Notes: generated by a model not told the origin, from the letters alone. Positions 21,059 to 30,478 are shown, counted from the first letter of the stretch. The stretch is DNA of 64,000 bases from Sinorhizobium meliloti (GCF_035610345.1 NZ_CP141213.1:1178001-1242000), one strand, 5' to 3'. Numbers and translations: made by a program.

Positions 21059-21073
21059 GCATCGATAATGCGC

Positions 21074-21100
21074 CGATCAATCGACTAAGTCAATCGATCG
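21074..21100 (-). promoter_or_regulatory. Probable TetR-family operator
   Basis: An imperfect inverted repeat with 13-bp arms (CGATCAATCGACT and AGTCAATCGATCG, 11 of 13 pairs matching) around a central A. It ends 16 bp upstream of the regulator start codon. It also contains TCAATCGA as a direct repeat at 21077 and 21090. Confidence 0.55.
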
Positions 21101-21186
21101 AATGAAATCAAGTGACTGTCTTGAAACGCCATGGTTCCTTTGATCGTAGCCGATCAATGGACAAAAACGTGCAGCAGTTCGAAAGG

Positions 21187-21230
21187 CTACAACGACCTTT
21201 GCGCGTCTTATAAGACGCGCGGCGCTGTAG
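21187..21230. repeat. Intergenic palindromic repeat (GCGCGTCT/AGACGCGC type)
   Basis: A nested palindrome. The outer arms are CTACAACG and CGCTGTAG; the inner stem is GCGCGTCTTA and TAAGACGCGC. The same unit occurs at 45355-45396 with a compensating stem change (CGTCCG/CGGACG), and its right half at 21433-21453. It is a rhizobial intergenic repeat and can form a strong hairpin. Confidence 0.6.
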
Positions 21231-21238
21231 GAAACTTT

Positions 21239-21425
21239 TCGGAGGACTGCAATCTCTCCTCGCCTCATCCCTGTGCTCGTCACAGGGATCCAGCAGCGCC
21301 GCGTCTGCGGCGCGGAAAGAGTTCTTTCAGCCCAAGGAGTTGGTCTGGCTGGATTCCTGTGACAAGCACAGGAATGAGGAAATCAAACAAGCGGTGGCGG
21401 TGGCCCTAATCTCAACAGCCCTTAG
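21239..21425 (-). repeat. MITE-like intergenic element, copy 1
   Basis: About 187 bp, containing the outer palindrome CCTGTGCTCGTCACAGG.../...CCTGTGACAAGCACAGG and the inner arms GCGCCGCGTCTGCGGCGC. It ends in CTCAACAGCCCTTAG. Copy 2 follows about 218 bp on in the same orientation; copies at 26147 and 27107 are inverted relative to it. Confidence 0.65.
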
Positions 21426-21456
21426 CGATCTCACAAGACGCGCGGCGCTTTAGGAT

Positions 21457-21643
21457 TCGGAGGACAGCAATCTCTCCTCATCCTCATCTCTATGCTTGTC
21501 ACAGAGATCCAGCAGCGCCGCGTCTGCGGCGCGGGAGAGCCTATCCAGCCCAATTACTCGGTCTGGCTGGATTCCCGTGACAAGCACAGGAATGAGGAAG
21601 TCAACATAAGTCGTCGCGGGTATCCGATCTCAACAGGCCTTAG
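21457..21643 (-). repeat. MITE-like intergenic element, copy 2
   Basis: A tandem copy of 21239-21425 with the same internal palindromes and the terminal CTCAACAGGCCTTAG. The last bases supply the TAA stop codon (21642-21640, minus strand) of the histidine kinase gene. Confidence 0.65.
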
Positions 21644-22989
21644 GCAGCCGCGGCGAAATCGATGGTGATTTTCGTCCCTCCACCGGGAACCGTATCGACC
21701 GCGATCCTCGCTTTGTGAAGCTCGCCGATGCGGTGAACGATCTTGAGGCCGAGCCCAAGCTGGCCGGAGCGTTTGACGTAGCCGAGATCGTCATTGTGCT
21801 CCGGCAGATCCACGAGACCCCTTCCGTTGTCCTCGACAGACACCAGAGGTCCGGGACCGCAGGCGAGCACTATGCGCGTATTGGGCGGATTATGCTTCAC
21901 CGCATTTTCGATCAGGTTGCGGAGCATGTTCTCGATGAGCGGCGCAATCACGCTTACGGGCGGTGTGCCGTGGTCTACGAATTCGATGGACTTGCCGTTG
22001 TCGAAAACAAATGGCGCAGTCGTCTGCGCGACCTCCGCCCCGATCGCCGAGAGGTCGGCGCGCTGAAAGGCCGAGGGGTCCACAGAGTCGGCCCGGGCAA
22101 GCGAGGTCAATTGCTCGAGAATGTGGGTCAGCGCATCGAGATCGCGCTCCGCATTGCGGGCGCGCGGATCGTCGATGCGGCTCAGCTCCATCTTGGCGAT
22201 CGAAACCGGTGTGCGGATCTCGTGGGCGATCGAGGAGGAAAAGACCTTCTGCGCCTGGATGAGATCTGCAACGCGCGCCAGGAGACGGTTGACGGCCGCG
22301 ACAAGGCGTTCGATCTCCTCCGGCATGCGCGACGAGGGGAGGCGGGCATTGCCATCGCGCGGATCGATCGCATCGGCCGCCCGCACCGCTGCTGCCACCG
22401 GTTTGAGCGCACTGCGGATCGACCAGATCGTGGCCCCGATCACGAGGCAGAACATCAGCGTCATGGGCACGATCATGGAATCGAACATCTCGCGCAGCAA
22501 AACGCTGTACATGAAGCCGTTGGGGTCCTTCAGGACGGCCAGCTCTACGAGCACGATCTCTCCATAACGCTCGAACGATTGGCCGCCGGCAACGCTGAAG
22601 GGTTTGCCGGGTGCGATCAGCCGTTTCCAGAAAGTCGGTGCGTTGACGGCGAGCGGAAGAAAATGCTCCGAACATTCGGCCGAGCAATTGGTGAAGAGCA
22701 CCGAGCCGGAAGCGGTGCGCACCCTCACATAGATCGCACCCGGTCCATCGCGTTCCAGGTAACGCTCTTTCAGTTCGTGATTGAGCTTGAATGTCAGCTC
22801 CCCGTCCTGCTTCGCGATTACGGTCGACAGGTTGTCTGTCTCCTCCTGCAGCATCAGGACGCTGAGCTCGTCATCGTCGAACCAGTAGTCGGCGAAGACG
22901 ACGCCGACCTGCAGCATCATGGCGAGCAGTGAGAAGGCGATGATGCGGCGGGCGACGATGCCGATGAGCGACGGGTTCCAGCTCTTCAT
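21640..22989 (-). CDS. Sensor histidine kinase of an OmpR-type pair
   Basis: A 449-residue kinase with two transmembrane helices (about 10-30 and 180-200), a periplasmic domain, a HAMP-like linker, an H-box SIAHEIRTPVSIAK and a catalytic domain with NLIENAVKHNPP, DNGRG and LGLGLKI. ATG at 22989 overlaps the regulator stop by one base (TGATG). Its stop codon is contributed by the adjoining repeat. Its position opposite an eptA-like gene suggests control of envelope modification, as in PmrAB or ColRS systems; this is inference. Confidence 0.85.
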   Translation of the reverse strand: MKSWNPSLIGIVARRIIAFSLLAMMLQVGVVFADYWFDDDELSVLMLQEETDNLSTVIAKQDGELTFKLNHELKERYLERDGPGAIYVRVRTASGSVLFTNCSAECSEHFLPLAVNAPTFWKRLIAPGKPFSVAGGQSFERYGEIVLVELAVLKDPNGFMYSVLLREMFDSMIVPMTLMFCLVIGATIWSIRSALKPVAAAVRAADAIDPRDGNARLPSSRMPEEIERLVAAVNRLLARVADLIQAQKVFSSSIAHEIRTPVSIAKMELSRIDDPRARNAERDLDALTHILEQLTSLARADSVDPSAFQRADLSAIGAEVAQTTAPFVFDNGKSIEFVDHGTPPVSVIAPLIENMLRNLIENAVKHNPPNTRIVLACGPGPLVSVEDNGRGLVDLPEHNDDLGYVKRSGQLGLGLKIVHRIGELHKARIAVDTVPGGGTKITIDFAAAA

Positions 22990-23660
22990 CAAACCGTCCG
23001 AAGCAGATAACCAATGCCGCGCACGGTTTCGATCTGCACGCCGGTTTCCGCCGACTGCAGTCGCTTGCGCACCCTGGAGACGGCGAGTTCCAGCGCATTC
23101 GAGCTCAGTTCCTGGCCATATTCCGAAAGGGCCGTTTCGAGCCTGCGCTTCGGGACGACACGCCCGACCTCGCGCAACAGGATTTCGATCAGCGAGCGCT
23201 CGCGCGGAGGAAGCGGCAGAACGGCGCCCTCGCAGGTAAGCTCCGCCGTTGCAGGATCATAGCGCAGGGCACCGGCCTCGAGGACCGGCTGTATCGCATT
23301 GGGATTTCGCCTGAGCATCGCCCTGCAGCGGGACAGAAGTTCGCGATGGTGAAACGGCTTGACGAGATAATCGTCGGCGCCGGCGTCGAGCCCGGCGATA
23401 CGCTCGTCGACCGATCCGCGTGCGGTGATGATCAGCACCGGCAGGCCGACATGCTCCCGCCGGATCCATTGCAGGAGCTGCAGGCCGTCGCCGTCGGGAA
23501 GGCCGAGATCGAGGAGAACCAAATCGTGCTCGCGCGCGGCAATGGCGGCCTCGGCATCGCGCAATGTCGAAACGCCGTCGAGCCGCCAACCCGCGTCATG
23601 CATGGTCTCGTTGATGAGTTCGGTAAGGCGAGGACTGTCCTCGACGAGGAGTAAACGCAT
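22989..23660 (-). CDS. OmpR-family response regulator
   Basis: A 223-residue regulator with a receiver domain (acidic pocket Glu7-Asp8, phospho-Asp51 in LLDLGLPDGDG, Lys in LVKPFHH) and a winged-helix DNA-binding domain (LPPRERSLIEILL... SNALELAVSRVRKRL... IETVRGIGYLLR). The start at 23660 gives the canonical MRLLLVEDSPRL. It is the promoter-proximal gene of the pair and divergent from the phosphoethanolamine transferase gene, with about 240 bp between them. Confidence 0.88.
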   Translation of the reverse strand: MRLLLVEDSPRLTELINETMHDAGWRLDGVSTLRDAEAAIAAREHDLVLLDLGLPDGDGLQLLQWIRREHVGLPVLIITARGSVDERIAGLDAGADDYLVKPFHHRELLSRCRAMLRRNPNAIQPVLEAGALRYDPATAELTCEGAVLPLPPRERSLIEILLREVGRVVPKRRLETALSEYGQELSSNALELAVSRVRKRLQSAETGVQIETVRGIGYLLRTV

Positions 23661-23900
23661 GCAGATCGCAGCCTGAGTCTTCTGGCGCCGGTGACGGGGG
23701 ACCATAGGACGTTTTTCCCGGGGTGCCAACTTGCGAAATCCCGCCGGGCGCGGGGCGCCGCTCGTACCGGCGATGCCGACAGCTTTCCGACAGCTCGTCC
23801 GGGCTACTGGGCATGCTCCCCTGGATCGCAAACGGTGCAGGGAACATGAAGGTCACGCCGCACCATGCCTGCAATTGGCGCGGCTTTGGAGGTGAGCAGC

Positions 23901-25631
23901 TTGAAGATCCCGCGGATTCCCCGGCCCGAGATTGGCAGTATAAGCCTGAGCGCGATCGTCGCTCTTTATCTGCTGGTGGCGACCAACAACTCGTTCTGGG
24001 CTCATGCCAACGTCTATTTCGATCACGCCTGGATGAGCCTGCTTGCCTTCGCAGCGGCACTCTACCTCGTCCTCTTCGCGATCTTGACGCCTCTCTCGGT
24101 CAAGTACCTGATGAAGCCGGCGCTGGTTATTCTCATCCTGGTGTCGGCGACGGCCGCGTATTTTGCCGACACCTTCGGCATCGTCATAGACCGGGACATG
24201 ATCGGCAATGCCGCCGTTACGACACAGGCCGAAGCCAGCCACCTGCTGACATTCAGCCTTGCGCGGCATCTCCTCGTCTACGCCGTCCTCCCTTCGATCC
24301 TGATCGCCTGGGTCAGGGTACGCCACCGCCGGTTCCTGCGGAAGGCCGCGGTCAATTTCGCCTTCGTCTCCGTATCGCTCCTCGTCGGCGCAGGCCTCGT
24401 CTATTCCAACTTCGCGACGGTGGCCTACGCGCTGCGCGAACATACGGACCTCATGAAAAGGTTCAATCCGTCCGGACCGCTGATTGCCACCGTGCGCTAC
24501 GGCCTTTCGACCTATCGGGAGCGCAATCTGGTCGTACACCCTCTTGGAATCGACGCGCATCAGGGCGCGCGCGTTGCCGCCGCGGGGAAACCGGTCGTCG
24601 TCGTCGTCGTTGCGGGCGAGACGGCGCGTGCCATGAACTTTTCGCTCAACGGCTACGAACGCGAGACGAATCCGGAATTGCAGGCACTCGGGGTCGTCAA
24701 CTACCGCAACACGACGAGTTGTGGCACGGCGACCGCCGTCTCGCTTCCCTGCATGTTTTCGGTCTATCCGCGCAGCCAGTACAGCGACTGGAAAGCGCGC
24801 TCGACCGAAAATCTCGTCAATGTGCTGACGCATGCCGGTGTCTCGGTGAGCTGGTGGGACAACAATACCGGCAGCAAGGGGATTGCCGATCTCATCAGCT
24901 TCGCAAGCCAGACCGGCCGCAAGAACAGCCCGCTTTGCACCAACGGCGAATGCCTGGACGAGATCCTCCTCGGCGATCTCGACCGGAAACTCGGGGCGGC
25001 GACGTCGAACAGCGTCATCGTGCTGCATCAGCTCGGCAGCCACGGCCCCTCATACTACCTTCGCTATCCCGAGGCGTTCCGCCGCTTCACGCCCGACTGC
25101 CGAACGCCGGAACTCATGCGTTGCTCGACCGCGGAACTGGTCAATGCCTACGACAATACGATCCTCTACACCGACCACATCCTCGCCAGCGTCGCGCGGC
25201 TCCTCGAAAAGCATCAGGACCGCATTGCCGGCGCGATGATCTATATGTCGGATCACGGCGAGTCGCTTGGGGAGAACGGCCTCTACCTCCACGGCGCGCC
25301 TTATGTGATTGCCCCGAAGGAACAGACCCAGGTGCCGTTCATCGCCTGGTTTTCGAAGCCGTACCAGGCTGCGATGGGCGTCGACGCCGGCTGTCTTGCC
25401 AAGGACGCCGACCAGCCCAAATCGCACGACAACCTGTTTCACACGGTGCTCGGCATGATGGACGTCGAGACGAGAATCTACAACCGCGATCTCGACGCTT
25501 TTGCCGCCTGCACACGGCCCGCAGACAAAGAGAACCAGCCGGTGCCGGGATATCACGCGGCCCAGAATGGCGAACCCGCATCAAGCGCGGGCGTGTCGCA
25601 GGAAGCGAGGTGGGCGCCCGGCCTTCTGTGA
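23901..25631 (+). CDS. eptA: Lipid A phosphoethanolamine transferase (EptA-like)
   Basis: A 576-residue inner-membrane enzyme with about five N-terminal helices and a periplasmic sulfatase-fold domain. Zinc and catalytic elements are present: AGETARAMNFSLNGY (Glu240), TTSCGTATAVSLPCMF with the Thr nucleophile, QLGSHGPSY and YMSDHGESLGE. Paired cysteines expected for disulfides are also visible. It should move phosphoethanolamine onto lipid A or another envelope acceptor, reducing negative charge and cationic-peptide binding. I favour a TTG start at 23901 because GGAGGTG lies at 23888-23894; an ATG at 23865 would add 12 residues. Confidence 0.86.
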   Translation: MKIPRIPRPEIGSISLSAIVALYLLVATNNSFWAHANVYFDHAWMSLLAFAAALYLVLFAILTPLSVKYLMKPALVILILVSATAAYFADTFGIVIDRDMIGNAAVTTQAEASHLLTFSLARHLLVYAVLPSILIAWVRVRHRRFLRKAAVNFAFVSVSLLVGAGLVYSNFATVAYALREHTDLMKRFNPSGPLIATVRYGLSTYRERNLVVHPLGIDAHQGARVAAAGKPVVVVVVAGETARAMNFSLNGYERETNPELQALGVVNYRNTTSCGTATAVSLPCMFSVYPRSQYSDWKARSTENLVNVLTHAGVSVSWWDNNTGSKGIADLISFASQTGRKNSPLCTNGECLDEILLGDLDRKLGAATSNSVIVLHQLGSHGPSYYLRYPEAFRRFTPDCRTPELMRCSTAELVNAYDNTILYTDHILASVARLLEKHQDRIAGAMIYMSDHGESLGENGLYLHGAPYVIAPKEQTQVPFIAWFSKPYQAAMGVDAGCLAKDADQPKSHDNLFHTVLGMMDVETRIYNRDLDAFAACTRPADKENQPVPGYHAAQNGEPASSAGVSQEARWAPGLL

Positions 25632-26123
<492 letters not shown>

Positions 26124-26146
26124 TCTTTGCGCGGATCTCCCCGTGA

Positions 26147-26262
26147 CCCTCGTTCCTGTGCCCGTCACAGGAATCAGTCAGGCCAATTCGTTGGGCTGAA
26201 ACGATTCTTTCGCGCCGCAGACGCGGCGCTGCCGAATCCCTCTGAAAAGCACCGGGGCCAGG
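26147..26262 (+). repeat. MITE-like intergenic element, partial copy
   Basis: A shortened and diverged relative of 27107-27279 in the same orientation. It keeps the TTCCTGTG..CGTCACAGGAAT palindrome, the TTGGGCTGAAA stretch and CGCGCCGCAGACGCGGCGCTG, but lacks the terminal CTAAGG and CCTTAG sequences. The rest of the gap 26124-26450 holds no gene I can support. Confidence 0.55.
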
Positions 26263-26450
26263 TGAACAAAGCCGTCTTGTGCCTGTCCGCGCTCTCTGTT
26301 CCTGCTACGCATCGGGCTTTCCGAATATCGGTTCCGATTGTCCGGCCGATGCGCTAAAGCTCTCGGACACCCTGGGCGGCCTCAGATGGCCGATTCTTAT
26401 CAGCGACGAAAGGAGCGCGCCGTCTTGGACGAGCAAAGGAGAAGCGATTC

Positions 26451-27110
26451 ATGAATAGCCGGCGTTTCACCTTCGCCGTCGGTGACATTCACGGTTGCCT
26501 CGCACAACTCGAAACCTTGCTTGCCAGTATCGAATCCGTCGTCGCCGGCGGCAGGGTGGTCTTCCTCGGCGACCTCGTCGATCGCGGCCCGGACAGCCGC
26601 GGCGTCGTGGAGCGGATCATGGCCGGGCCGCGCAGGGCGGGCTGGGAATGGATCACGCTCAAGGGCAATCACGAGGCCATGCTGCTGGCGGCACGCAAGG
26701 GCGAGGCCGAGATGTCCCTATGGCTGACGAACGGGGGAGAGGAGACGATGGCTTCCTATAGCGGCGCCATTCCGTTGAGCCATCTGGTCTGGATGGCGGA
26801 ACTGCCGTCGCTCGTCGTCGATCGGCACCGCATTTTCGTCCATGCCGGTGTCGACGAGAAGATTCCGCTCGAAGAACAGGGCGACGACATCCTCCTCTGG
26901 ATCCGCACCGATCCGAACTACTCCGGCACCTATTGGGGCAAGCATGTCTGCCACGGGCACACGCCGAGCCGAAGCAATCCGCGCACCGTCGGGAACAGGA
27001 CCAATGTCGATTCCGGCGCCGTCTTCGGTGGCATGCTCTCCTGCGCCGTCTTCGATGACGACAGGGCGGGAGGGCCAGTCGATTTTCTGGTCACGGATGG
27101 ATACAGCTAA
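26451..27110 (+). CDS. PPP-family metallophosphoesterase (serine/threonine protein phosphatase-like)
   Basis: 219 residues with the complete PPP motif series: GDIHGC (about 12-17), GDLVDRGPDS (about 40-49), KGNHE (about 70-74), a His in VHAGVD (about 126-131) and CHGHTPS (about 164-170). Bacterial members are bis-tetraphosphatases or protein phosphatases. The ATG at 26451 follows AAAGGAGAAG. The TAA stop is formed by the first bases of the repeat at 27107. Confidence 0.88.
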   Translation: MNSRRFTFAVGDIHGCLAQLETLLASIESVVAGGRVVFLGDLVDRGPDSRGVVERIMAGPRRAGWEWITLKGNHEAMLLAARKGEAEMSLWLTNGGEETMASYSGAIPLSHLVWMAELPSLVVDRHRIFVHAGVDEKIPLEEQGDDILLWIRTDPNYSGTYWGKHVCHGHTPSRSNPRTVGNRTNVDSGAVFGGMLSCAVFDDDRAGGPVDFLVTDGYS

Positions 27111-27279
27111 GGGCCTGTTGAGATTGGGGCTACCCGCCGCCGCCTGTTTGATTTCCTCATTCCTGTGCTCGTCACAGGAATCCAGCCAGACCAAGTCGTT
27201 GGGCTGAAAGAACGCTTCCCGCGCCGCAGACGCGGCGCTGCTGGATCGCTGTGACGAGCACAACCTCAACAGGCCTTAG
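27107..27279 (+). repeat. MITE-like element with 15-bp terminal inverted repeats, full copy
   Basis: 173 bp bounded by CTAAGGGCCTGTTGAG (27107) and CTCAACAGGCCTTAG (ends 27279), which are inverted complements apart from one extra G. Inside are TTCCTGTGCTCGTCACAGGAA and CGCGCCGCAGACGCGGCG palindromes. It encodes nothing. Structure and copy number fit a non-autonomous transposon-like intergenic element of the RIME kind. Confidence 0.65.
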
Positions 27280-27314
27280 ACCGCTTCACGACGACATACC
27301 CGCGTGTGAGTGCG

Positions 27315-27617
27315 TTAATCATTCACCCTGAACTCACGGCCCCCCGCTAGAACACGTAGAATGACCACATCGGCATCCTCAACGACGAATGCCACACTCG
27401 TGCTCCCCTCGAACCCAATAATACGCAGCCCTGGGCGCATTTCATCGCGGATGGTTCCGCGTTCCGGAAATACATCGAAGGACGAGAGGAACCCGCTGAT
27501 GCGCTCAATGTATCGGTCTGCCGTATCGGTTGAGCCAGACCGTTCGACGACATACCCATAGATGTGCACCAGATCGGTCTGCGCTTCAGGTGACAGGCGA
27601 ACGGTATAATGCCTCAT
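27315..27617 (-). CDS. parE: ParE/RelE-family toxin
   Basis: A 100-residue toxin with the ParE pattern RLSPEAQTDLVHIYGYVVERSG at the N-terminus, PERGTIRDEMRPGLRIIGF in the middle and VVILRVLAGGREF near the end. ParE proteins poison gyrase; RelE relatives cleave mRNA, and the sequence favours ParE. Its ATG abuts the antitoxin stop (TGA-ATG), the usual antitoxin-first order. Confidence 0.87.
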   Translation of the reverse strand: MRHYTVRLSPEAQTDLVHIYGYVVERSGSTDTADRYIERISGFLSSFDVFPERGTIRDEMRPGLRIIGFEGSTSVAFVVEDADVVILRVLAGGREFRVND

Positions 27618-27896
27618 TCAAGCCTGACTCTTGCCCTTGGCGACGCGCGATCGGACCTGTGCCATACCGTCCTCAAGAGGGACAGCGCGTGTCGGGTCGG
27701 CTTTATGGGCGTCGTAGGCGGCAGCGACTTCCTCGCGCAGCCAGCGTTCCACCGCAGCGTCCCGCGCAGCCAGTGTACGCAAACCGTCGCGGATCACTTC
27801 GCTTTCAGTGGCATACTCACCCGATGTCACCTTCGCTTTGACCATTTCGGCCATTTCGATCGGCAGGGTAATGCTGAGGGATTGGGTTGTACGCAT
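27618..27896 (-). CDS. parD: ParD-family antitoxin (ribbon-helix-helix)
   Basis: A 92-residue ribbon-helix-helix antitoxin starting MRTTQSLSITLPIEMAEMVK, with SGEYATESEVIRDGLRTL and an acidic/alanine tail. The frame is open upstream to 28028, but the added residues do not match the family, so I start at 27896. It should bind the ParE toxin and repress its own promoter in the 27897-28070 gap. Confidence 0.86.
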   Translation of the reverse strand: MRTTQSLSITLPIEMAEMVKAKVTSGEYATESEVIRDGLRTLAARDAAVERWLREEVAAAYDAHKADPTRAVPLEDGMAQVRSRVAKGKSQA

Positions 27897-28094
27897 ATCG
27901 GCCGCTCTCGTTTCGAGCCTGTATAACACGCAACACGATTTAATCCTACTCACCTTCGGTAGGTCACAGGTTCCTGCAACCGGGGCAGTGCGATGCGTGC
28001 GGAAAGCAATTGCTTTAGCATTGTGCAACGCCGCGTCAGGCTATAGTTGTGCCGACCTGCAAGGCATGTGAACACGAAATCCAAGGGACACGGT

Positions 28095-28769
28095 TTGGAC
28101 ACGTCCTCTTCCGCAATCTTCACGAAGAATTTCGCCGCCCTCCTTTTCGACATGGACGGCACGCTGCTCAACTCGATGGCAGTCGTTGAAAGGGTCTGGG
28201 GATCCTGGGCACTCCGCAACGGAATAGACCCCGTGGCGCTCATGAAGGTCGTCCACGGCGTGCGAGCCGTCGATACGATCCGCGCGCTGGGCCTGCCGGT
28301 CGATCCGGAACAGGAGGCGCGCATTCTTGCCGAGGCGGAGATTGCCGATGTCGAGGGGATTGTCGAAATTCCGGGCGCCGTCACCTTCCTGAAGACATTG
28401 CCGCCGGAAAGATGGGCGATCGTTACGTCCGCGCCGCTCGAACTCGCCGCGCGCCGGCTCGAGGCGGCCGGTATTCCGGTGCCGCGCCACATGGTAACCG
28501 GTGAGGATGTCTCGGTCGGGAAGCCCGACCCGCAGGGCTATCTGCTCGCGGCAGAGAGACTTGGGGTGCGTGCCGAAGATTGCCTCGTTTTCGAGGACGC
28601 GCCTGCGGGTGTTCTCGCCGGCAAATCCGCGGGCGCCGAGGTTGCCGTCATCACCGGGGCGCATGCCGCTGCGGCCGAGATGCCGCATATCATGCTGTCG
28701 CATTACACCGACGTCGAGGCTCGCCTCGTCGAGGACGGATGGCTTTCGCTGCATCGCCGCCGCGGCTAG
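28095..28769 (+). CDS. HAD-superfamily sugar phosphatase-like hydrolase
   Basis: About 224 residues. HAD motif I is FDMDGTLLNS, motif II is VTSAP, motif III is the Lys in VGKPDPQGYLLAAERLGV and motif IV is VFEDAPAGV. A cap domain lies between motifs I and II. This fits the beta-phosphoglucomutase/2-deoxyglucose-6-phosphatase subfamily. The start is uncertain: TTG at 28095 with AAGGGAC upstream, or GTG at 28071. Confidence 0.82.
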   Translation: MDTSSSAIFTKNFAALLFDMDGTLLNSMAVVERVWGSWALRNGIDPVALMKVVHGVRAVDTIRALGLPVDPEQEARILAEAEIADVEGIVEIPGAVTFLKTLPPERWAIVTSAPLELAARRLEAAGIPVPRHMVTGEDVSVGKPDPQGYLLAAERLGVRAEDCLVFEDAPAGVLAGKSAGAEVAVITGAHAAAAEMPHIMLSHYTDVEARLVEDGWLSLHRRRG

Positions 28770-28832
28770 AGCACTTCCAGGAAAACTGTCTGACGGTTTC
28801 CGTCCGCAAGTGCGCAGTTACAAAGGTTTAGA
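28769..28832 (+). repeat. Intergenic repeat of the TAGAGC type
   Basis: It starts at the HAD stop codon (TAGAGCACTTCCAGGAAAA...) and continues through GGTTTCCGTCCGCAAGTGCG to TTTAGAGC. Related sequences occur at 53426-53475 and 60388-60440. All three begin exactly at a gene's TAG stop. Confidence 0.5.
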
Positions 28833-28888
28833 GCCGGCGCGATGCGAGGCCGACGGCCATCGGCCGCCGGCTGCTTCAAGGATCATGT

Positions 28889-30478
28889 TCAGGCGGCGAG
28901 CCAGCACTTGGTCAGCGCATGTCCGCCCATGAGTTCGCCGTTCGGATCGTCGACCCAGCCGCCGACCTTGTCGCTGGTGGCGTCGATATAGTTGTTGAAC
29001 ATCGGTGCGATCACACCACCCTCATCGCGCAGGATCATTGCCGCCTCGCGATAGAGAACCTTGCGCTTCGTCTCGTCCAGTTCGCCGCGCGCCGCAAAGA
29101 TCAGCTTGTCGAAATCCTCGCGGAAGAAGCGGGTGTCGTTCCATTCCGCCTTTGAAAGATAGGCGATGGAATAGACCTGGTCCTGCGTCGGTCGTCCGGT
29201 CCAGTACGACATGCTGAAGGGCTGCTTGTTCCAGACGTCGGACCAGTAGCCGTCTCCGGGCTCGCGCTTCAGCTCGACATCGATGCCGCACTTCGCGGCG
29301 CTTGCCTGGAAAAGCTGCGCGGCGTCGACTGCCCCGGGGAAGGCGACGTCGGAGGTACGCAGCAGGATCGAACCGTCATGGCCCGACTTCTTGAAGTGGA
29401 ACTTCGCCTTGTCCGGATCGAAGACGCGCTGCTCGATATCGTCGTCGAACAGCGGGTAGCCCTTGATCATCGGCGTATCGTTGCCGACCGTGCCGTAGCC
29501 GGCGAGTATCTTTGCCACCATTTCCTCGCGGTCCACCGCGTATTTCAGCGCAAGCCGCAGGTCGTTGTTGTCGAAGGGCGCCGTGTTGCAATGGGCGATC
29601 AGGACATAGTGGCCCTTCCCGGGAACGTTGCGGATCGTGACCCCTGGAATGCGTTTGACGAGCGCGACGATCTTCGGTTCGATGCGATTGATGATGTGCA
29701 CGCCGCCCGACTGGAGCGAGGCGGTGCGCGCCGTTGCGTCGTTGATGACGGTGATTTCGATCTGGTCGGCATGACCGCGCTCGGCCGCTCCCCAGTAACC
29801 GTCCTGCAGCTCGCCGACATGCTTTACGCCCGGTTCGTTGACGACGACTTTGTAGGGCCCGGTACCGATGCCGGCAGTCGGGTCGTCCTTGCCGCCGTTC
29901 GGTTGGATCATCAGATGATAATCGCTGACGATGAACGGCATATCGGCGTTCGGCTGGCGCAGCGTAATGACGACCTTGTCGCCATCTGCCTTGATGGTCT
30001 CGAATTCCTGGACGAAGGGCAGGGCAGCCGATTTCGAGTTCTTGTCGGCATGACGCTCGAACGTGGCGACGACATCGGCAGGCGTCAGTTTCTTGCCGTT
30101 ATGGAAGGTCACGCCCTTGCGGATCGTGAACGCCCAGGTCTTCGCGTCCTTCGACGCTTCGTAGGCTTCAGCCAGCCGATACTCAATCTCGCCTGCCGGC
30201 GAAACTTCGAGCAACTGCTCTCCCCAGCAGCGGCCGAATGTGTAGGGCACCTGGCTCGCCCAGGTCGCCGGATCGAGGCTGTTCGTGGATTCGCCGCCGA
30301 CGAGCCCGGCCCGCAATATGCCGCCCTTGGCCGGTCCGCTCGCCCGCGCGGCATTGCCGAGCAGCACCTGGGCCGAGGCGAGCGTTACGCCGAGCGCTGC
30401 CGCGCGCCCGAGAAAATCGCGCCTCGACAGGCGGCCCGAAACGACCTCCCGGCTCATGAATTCCAGTTCTCCCGCCAT
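28889..30478 (-). CDS. Tat-exported peptide/nickel-type substrate-binding protein (orphan)
   Basis: A 529-residue family 5 solute-binding protein. The N-terminus carries a twin-arginine signal (SRRDFLGRAAALGVTLASAQ), and the mature part has ESTNSLDPATWASQVPYTFGR and EYRLAEAYEASKD, typical of dipeptide-binding proteins. The start at 30478 is preceded by GGAGGAGAGG; the ATG at 30496 includes that ribosome site in its codons. No permease or ATPase gene is adjacent, so it must use a transporter encoded elsewhere. It lies between a HAD phosphatase gene and the galactoglucan locus. Confidence 0.85.
   Translation of the reverse strand: MAGELEFMSREVVSGRLSRRDFLGRAAALGVTLASAQVLLGNAARASGPAKGGILRAGLVGGESTNSLDPATWASQVPYTFGRCWGEQLLEVSPAGEIEYRLAEAYEASKDAKTWAFTIRKGVTFHNGKKLTPADVVATFERHADKNSKSAALPFVQEFETIKADGDKVVITLRQPNADMPFIVSDYHLMIQPNGGKDDPTAGIGTGPYKVVVNEPGVKHVGELQDGYWGAAERGHADQIEITVINDATARTASLQSGGVHIINRIEPKIVALVKRIPGVTIRNVPGKGHYVLIAHCNTAPFDNNDLRLALKYAVDREEMVAKILAGYGTVGNDTPMIKGYPLFDDDIEQRVFDPDKAKFHFKKSGHDGSILLRTSDVAFPGAVDAAQLFQASAAKCGIDVELKREPGDGYWSDVWNKQPFSMSYWTGRPTQDQVYSIAYLSKAEWNDTRFFREDFDKLIFAARGELDETKRKVLYREAAMILRDEGGVIAPMFNNYIDATSDKVGGWVDDPNGELMGGHALTKCWLAA

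Noticed and set aside
21101..21640. Possible small genes or a decayed insertion sequence in the region of repeats.
   Set aside because: Open frames follow the palindromes and differ between the two tandem copies; no transposase-like sequence is visible.
27618..28028. Longer version of the ParD antitoxin starting at 28028.
   Set aside because: The extra 44 residues do not fit ribbon-helix-helix antitoxins, and ATG 27896 gives the canonical start.
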